From: Agromyces laixinhei
Lineage (GTDB): Bacteria > Actinomycetota > Actinomycetes > Actinomycetales > Microbacteriaceae
NCBI RefSeq assembly: GCF_006337065.1
Contig: NZ_CP040872.1
Span: 2,108,001-2,172,000, forward strand
Reading direction: 5' to 3'
DNA: 64,000 nucleotides
Below the pieces are notes generated by a model. The model was not told the origin of the DNA. It made no database searches and saw only the letters and a program-made list of their open reading frames with translations. Every line of letters begins with the position of its first letter. Positions within the stretch are counted from its first letter, which is position 1. Below are positions 60,041-64,000 of the stretch, piece after piece. A program made the translations under genes and the position numbers.

Positions 60041-60880
60041 ATGTCGATCGATTCGACCTGGCTGCGGTGCCCGAACTGCTTTCACGACCTCGAACAGATC
60101 AGTGATCGCGTGCTCGGCTGCGCGCTCGGCCACCGATTCGACCTGGCCAAATCGGGCGGCGTCACCCTGCTGCCGCCACGAGCACCGCGCACGCTCGGTG
60201 ATGATCGGCGAATGCTCGAGGCGCGATCCGACCTTCTGGAATCCGGCGCCTATGCACCGATCGTCGATACACTCGCGGAGGCAGGCGGCCGGCGTGTCCT
60301 GAGCCGCCAGAGTAGCCTCAGAATCGCCGATCTGGGCTGCGGAACCGGCTATTACGCGCGCGAGTTCTCGGCGGCGGTGGATGGCGGCTCGGTGCTGCTC
60401 GCTGACCGATCCGCGACCGCCGTGCGCATGGCTGTCAGGGCCGTGCCCCGTGCGACCGGCGTGGTGCTCGATCTGTGGCGTCCACTCCCCCTCCGGGATG
60501 CGAGTGCCGACATCGCCATCAACGTGTTCGCGCCGCGCAACCCGCCCGAGTTCGCGCGAGTCGTTCGTCCGGGAGGGCTCCTCCTCGTCGTCGTGCCGTC
60601 GGCGTCGCACTTCATCGAGCTTCGACGTATGGGGGCCGCCCTCGACGTGCCCGACGGCAAGGCCGAGCTGGTCACGGCGCAGTTCGCGGGCGTGGGCTTC
60701 GCGGCGTCGCAGACGACGCGCGTGGAGTACCGGCTCACCACCGATGCCCGCATGCGCGAGTTACTCGTGGACATGGGTCCCGCAGCGCGTCATCACGTCG
60801 ACGGCGGCAGCAGGCCCGATGCATCCGGAGAGCTCTTCGTGACCGTTTCGGTCGACGTCGTCGCGCTACGGCGTGCGTGA
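60041..60880 (+). CDS. RlmA/TlrB-like 23S rRNA (guanine-N1)-methyltransferase
   Basis: 279 residues. A zinc finger (LRCPNCFHDLEQI, LGCALGHRFDLAKSG: three Cys and one His) opens the protein, then a short linker PRTLGDDRRMLEARSDLLES (family signature), then a SAM Rossmann domain with IADLGCGTGYYAREF. Members methylate G745 (RlmA-I) or G748 (RlmA-II/TlrB) of 23S rRNA; the latter gives tylosin-type macrolide resistance. Which site is used cannot be told from sequence. It begins 32 bases after qcrB and ends before a terminator at 60897-60931. Confidence 0.85.
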   Translation: MSIDSTWLRCPNCFHDLEQISDRVLGCALGHRFDLAKSGGVTLLPPRAPRTLGDDRRMLEARSDLLESGAYAPIVDTLAEAGGRRVLSRQSSLRIADLGCGTGYYAREFSAAVDGGSVLLADRSATAVRMAVRAVPRATGVVLDLWRPLPLRDASADIAINVFAPRNPPEFARVVRPGGLLLVVVPSASHFIELRRMGAALDVPDGKAELVTAQFAGVGFAASQTTRVEYRLTTDARMRELLVDMGPAARHHVDGGSRPDASGELFVTVSVDVVALRRA

Positions 60881-60896
60881 TCGCCTCGGACGACGA

Positions 60897-60931
60897 AACG
60901 GCCCCGATGCGCCGAGACGCACGGGGCCGTT
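60897..60931. terminator. Bidirectional terminator
   Basis: AACGGCCCCG pairs with CGGGGCCGTT, with an inner TGCG/CGCA stem and one bulged A. It lies between the convergent methyltransferase and ctaF genes. Confidence 0.8.
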
Positions 60932-60947
60932 CGATCAACTGCCGGGC

Positions 60948-61379
60948 TCAGCGGGCGAAGTATCCGCGATAGTACTCGTACACCCAGCCGACGAGCGCGA
61001 CGATGCCGAGCGGGAGGGCGATGAAGGAGATCCAGAACCCGACGGCGAGACCGAGCAACAGGAGTCCTGCCGCTCCGGCGAGCATGATCGGCCACCAGCT
61101 CCAGGGGCTGAAGAATCCGAGCTCGGGGTCGCCATCGTCGATGTTCGCATCGAGCCGGTCTTCGGGCAGTTCAGCGCCTTGCGCCTTGTACACGCGGCTG
61201 AGGTAGAACGCGATGAACGCGCACAGCACCGCGGTCAGTGCGAGTGCGACGGTGCCGGCCCATTCGGGGTGGTACAGGCCGTTCGCCTGGTTGTCGGCCC
61301 AGGACCACCCGCAATAGACGCCCGCGACGATCGCCATGAACACCGTGAGGATCCAGAAGATGTTGGCATTGGCGCGCAT
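60948..61379 (-). CDS. ctaF: Cytochrome c oxidase subunit IV (actinobacterial)
   Basis: 143 residues with four helices: two at the N-terminus (NIFWILTVFMAIVAGVYCGW; ALALTAVLCAFIAFYLSRVY) and two at the C-terminus (WWPIMLAGAAGLLLLGLAVG; ISFIALPLGIVALVGWVYEY). It is specific to actinobacterial aa3 oxidases. ATG at 61379 overlaps the ctaD stop by one base (TAATG), so it is translationally coupled. The terminator at 60897-60931 follows. Confidence 0.9.
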   Translation of the reverse strand: MRANANIFWILTVFMAIVAGVYCGWSWADNQANGLYHPEWAGTVALALTAVLCAFIAFYLSRVYKAQGAELPEDRLDANIDDGDPELGFFSPWSWWPIMLAGAAGLLLLGLAVGFWISFIALPLGIVALVGWVYEYYRGYFAR

Positions 61380-63115
61380 TACTTGATCTCCTCCGAAGCG
61401 GCGTCATACGTCGGTGATTGCGGTGCGTCTTTTGCCGGACCGATGCCGACGGGGATGCCTGCCTCGGGGTGGTTGAGATCGAAGGCGGGACGCTCCGAAC
61501 GGATGCGCGGGATCGACGTGAAGTTGTGTCGCGGCGGCGGGCAGCTGGTCGCCCACTCGAGCGATCCGCCGTAGCCCCATGGATCGTTCACGGTCACCTT
61601 GGGTGCGCGACGAGCCGTGATGTAGACGTTCAGGAAGAACGGGATCATCGAGATCGCCAGGATCGCGGCACCGATGGTCGACAACTGGTTCATCCAGGTG
61701 ACGTTGTCTTCGGGCAGGTACGAGTAGTACCGGCGGGGCATCGCCACGACTCCGAGCCAGTGCTGAATGAGGAAGGTGGTGTGGAAGCCGATGAAGAGCA
61801 ACCAGAAGTGCCACTTGCCGAGCGTCTCGTTCAGCATCTTGCCGGTCCACTTCGGCCACCAGAAGTAGAACCCGGCGAACATCGCGAACACGACCGTGCC
61901 GAAGACGACGTAGTGGAAGTGCGCGACGACGAAGTACGTGTCGGAGACGTGGAAGTCGAGCGGCGGCGACGCCAGGATGACGCCGGTGAGACCGCCGAAC
62001 ACGAAGGTGATGAGGAAGCCGAGCGACCAGATGAGCGGGGTCTCGAAGGTGATCGAACCTCGCCACATCGTGCCGATCCAGTTGAATATCTTCACGCCCG
62101 TCGGCACCGCGATGAGCATCGTCATGAGGGCGAAGAACGGCAACAGCACCGAGCCGGTGACGTACATGTGGTGGGCCCACACCGTGACCGACAGGGCAGC
62201 GATCGCGATCGTCGCGTAGATGAGGGTCTTGTACCCGAAGATCGGTTTGCGGCTGAACACCGGGAAGATCTCGGAGACGATGCCGAAGAACGGCAGCGCA
62301 ATGATGTAGACCTCTGGGTGGCCGAAGAACCAGAAGAGGTGCTGCCACAGAATGACCCCGCCGTTGGCCGGGTCGAACACATGTGCGCCGAACACCCGGT
62401 CGGCGGCCGCGGCCAGGATCGCCGCGGCGAGCACCGGGAAGGCCATGAGCACGAGGATCGAGGTGACGAGGGTGTTCCACGTGAAGATCGGCATCCGGAA
62501 CATCGTCATGCCGGGCGCGCGCATGGTGATGATGGTCGTGATGAAGTTCACCGCGCCGAGGATGGTGCCGAATCCGGACATGCCGAGGCCGAGCATCCAG
62601 AGATTGCCGCCGACCCCTGGTGAGAATGTCGTCGATGCGAGTGGTTGATAGGCGAACCAGCCGAACGATGCCGCACCTTGCGGGGTGAAGAAGCCGGCGA
62701 CGGCGATCAGTGAACCGAAGTTGAAGAGCCAGTACGCGAAGGCGTTCAGGCGCGGGAATGCCACATCGGGAGCACCGATCTGAAGCGGCATCAGCACGTT
62801 CGCGAAACCCGCGAAGAGCGGGGTCGCGAACATGAGCAGCATGATCGTGCCGTGCATCGTGAAGAGCTGGTTGTACTGCTCACGCGTCTGGACGATCTCG
62901 AGACCCGGCTCGAAGAGCTGTGCCCGGATGATCAGCGCCATGACGCCGCCGATGCAGAAGTAGAGGAACGCGGTGATCAGGTACATGTACCCGATCACCT
63001 TGTGGTCGGTGGACGTGATCCACTTCACGAGGATGTTGCCCTTGCGTTCGACCTTGTGAGAGCCGAACGGAGGCATGCTCGCTGAGGGGCGAGCCGGTGC
63101 GGTCGTGGTGCTCAT
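61379..63115 (-). CDS. ctaD: Cytochrome c oxidase subunit I
   Basis: 578 residues, twelve helices, carrying haems a and a3 and CuB. The CuB/cross-linked Tyr motif is [19 protein letters not shown], CuB His-His is in [11 protein letters not shown], and haem ligands are in [14 protein letters not shown] and [14 protein letters not shown]. The proton-channel Lys is in [14 protein letters not shown]. The C-terminus extends about 40 residues beyond the last helix with a Pro-rich tail. ATG at 63115 lies six bases after ctaC. In actinobacteria this oxidase binds the bcc complex directly. Confidence 0.95.
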   Translation of the reverse strand: MSTTTAPARPSASMPPFGSHKVERKGNILVKWITSTDHKVIGYMYLITAFLYFCIGGVMALIIRAQLFEPGLEIVQTREQYNQLFTMHGTIMLLMFATPLFAGFANVLMPLQIGAPDVAFPRLNAFAYWLFNFGSLIAVAGFFTPQGAASFGWFAYQPLASTTFSPGVGGNLWMLGLGMSGFGTILGAVNFITTIITMRAPGMTMFRMPIFTWNTLVTSILVLMAFPVLAAAILAAAADRVFGAHVFDPANGGVILWQHLFWFFGHPEVYIIALPFFGIVSEIFPVFSRKPIFGYKTLIYATIAIAALSVTVWAHHMYVTGSVLLPFFALMTMLIAVPTGVKIFNWIGTMWRGSITFETPLIWSLGFLITFVFGGLTGVILASPPLDFHVSDTYFVVAHFHYVVFGTVVFAMFAGFYFWWPKWTGKMLNETLGKWHFWLLFIGFHTTFLIQHWLGVVAMPRRYYSYLPEDNVTWMNQLSTIGAAILAISMIPFFLNVYITARRAPKVTVNDPWGYGGSLEWATSCPPPRHNFTSIPRIRSERPAFDLNHPEAGIPVGIGPAKDAPQSPTYDAASEEIK

Positions 63116-63121
63116 CGCGGC

Positions 63122-64000
63122 TTAGTGCTCCTCTTTCAGTTCGGGCTCGCCCGTTCCGGGCAGGTTCTGGTTGCGGTCGTACTCGTTCGACAGCTGGCCT
63201 TCCTGGCCGGCGTCGCGCAGCGACTCGATGTAGTCGTCGTACTCGCCCTGCGAGACGACCTCGACGTTGAAGAGCATGAGCGAGTGGTACTCGCCGCACA
63301 GCTCTGCGCACTTGCCGGCATAGGTGCCCTCGCGCTCCGGCACGAACGACATGTAATTGGTCTTGCCCGGGTACATGTCTTTCTTGTAGAGGAAGTCCAC
63401 GACCCAGAACGAGTGGATGACATCTCGCGACTCGAGTTCGATCTCGACGTTCGCTCCGACGGGCAGGTACAGGGTCGGCAGTTCCTCCTGCACGAGCGAG
63501 CCGTCTGGCCCCTCCGCGGAGAGCTGGCCCTGGATGCCGGGCGAATACACGTCTTCATTGACGTAGTTGAAGTCCCACGCCCACTGCTTGGCGATGACCT
63601 CGACCTTGACGTCGATGTCCTCTTCGGCGAAGCGCTGCTCGATCGCGGCCTGGTCGCGTGCGGTGAAGGCGAAGAAGCCCAGCACGAGAATCAGCGGGAT
63701 GATCGTGTAGAACACCTCGATCGGCATGTTGTAGCGGAGCTGCACCGGCAGACCCGTCTGGCCCTTGCGGCGACGGTAGGCGATGACGGCCCAGATCGTG
63801 AGGCCCCACGTGATGATGCCGACGATCAGCAGCACGACCCACGAGGTGACCCACAGCCCGGAGACGCGCTCGGTGTGGTTCGTGACCGGCGCCTCCCCTT
63901 CGACGAATCCTGGGAGGAATCCGTTCAACTGAGCCTGCGTGCACCCTGCGAGGACGAGACTGAGCGACGCTGCGATCGGGATAGCAGCCCATCGGAGACG
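63122..64000 (-). CDS. ctaC: Cytochrome c oxidase subunit II (start lies beyond the window)
   Basis: 293 codons visible; the frame is open to base 64000. Reading inward from the edge it shows RLRWAAIPIAASLSLVLAGC, a signal peptide ending in lipobox LAGC, so the mature protein is a lipoprotein and only a few N-terminal residues are missing. A TTG at 63928 is not the start because the signal peptide precedes it. Two helices (about VTSWVVLLIVGIITWGLTIW; EVFYTIIPLILVLGFFAFT) precede the cupredoxin domain with CuA ligands in HSFWVVDF and CAELCGEYHSLM. It receives electrons from QcrC. First of ctaC-ctaD-ctaF. Confidence 0.93.
   Translation of the reverse strand, partial: RLRWAAIPIAASLSLVLAGCTQAQLNGFLPGFVEGEAPVTNHTERVSGLWVTSWVVLLIVGIITWGLTIWAVIAYRRRKGQTGLPVQLRYNMPIEVFYTIIPLILVLGFFAFTARDQAAIEQRFAEEDIDVKVEVIAKQWAWDFNYVNEDVYSPGIQGQLSAEGPDGSLVQEELPTLYLPVGANVEIELESRDVIHSFWVVDFLYKKDMYPGKTNYMSFVPEREGTYAGKCAELCGEYHSLMLFNVEVVSQGEYDDYIESLRDAGQEGQLSNEYDRNQNLPGTGEPELKEEH

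Noticed and set aside
63122..63928. TTG at 63928 as the ctaC start
   Set aside because: The open frame continues to the window edge through a clear lipoprotein signal peptide.

Overview
The window is high-GC actinobacterial chromosome, most likely from the family Microbacteriaceae (Agromyces/Microbacterium-like; genus is inference). The signs are GC-rich codon usage, an imuA'-imuB-dnaE2 mutagenesis cassette, pafB-pafC-tatA-tatC-helY, rbpA, and a menaquinol:oxygen supercomplex encoded as ctaE-qcrCAB plus ctaCDF. Many single genes start with a leaderless signature: a TANNNT -10 element 6-8 bases before an ATG or GTG.

Layout. 0-10 kb: a glycosyltransferase tail, a frameshifted sirtuin, a TrmH/SpoU rRNA methyltransferase, a D,D-carboxypeptidase, an SGNH hydrolase, a DEAD/DEAH helicase, an MFS exporter, a flavohaemoprotein behind a palindromic operator, and a PLP sulfur-amino-acid enzyme. 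10-20.5 kb: an Lrp regulator, a ferritin-like/VIT1 iron transporter, membrane and DUF3097 proteins, an MFS gene flanked by a direct repeat of the dnaE2 3' end, then dnaE2, imuB and imuA'. 20.5-23 kb: a nested IS1595-family insertion. A complete IS sits at the left end of a transposase-less cassette carrying a nucleotidyltransferase, and the whole unit interrupts the LexA (SOS) box of imuA'. A tRNA-Leu(GAG) follows. 23-43 kb: housekeeping genes (M20 peptidase, uppP, PAC2 protein, HAD phosphatase, trmI, FKBP lipoprotein, pafBC, tatAC, helY, frameshifted lnt, rbpA, GDPD, SPFH/NfeD, SDR and small enzymes). 42.8-48.7 kb: an accessory region with three TetR regulators, each with a visible palindrome, a quinone oxidoreductase, a GNAT enzyme, a 252-bp near-identical direct repeat and gene fragments. 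49.5-54.5 kb: glycerol/dihydroxyacetone use, dhaKLM divergent from glpF-glpK (glpK frameshifted). 54.6-64 kb: trpD, then ctaE-qcrCAB facing ctaCDF with an RlmA-like methyltransferase between them.

How genes work together. ImuA'/ImuB/DnaE2 form the SOS mutasome, and PafBC is the LexA-independent damage regulator, so two arms of the damage response lie within 11 kb. TatA and TatC form a minimal Tat translocase. The Rieske protein QcrA is a typical Tat substrate in this phylum, and QcrABC with CtaCDEF form the bcc-aa3 respiratory chain. GlpF imports glycerol, GlpK phosphorylates it, and DhaKLM phosphorylates dihydroxyacetone at the expense of PEP through HPr.

Caveat. Four short indels disrupt three conserved genes (sir2, lnt twice, glpK), at least three of them in homopolymer runs. 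Sequencing error is at least as likely as real pseudogenisation. All matches, repeats and start choices come from reading the sequence by eye; no search was run.
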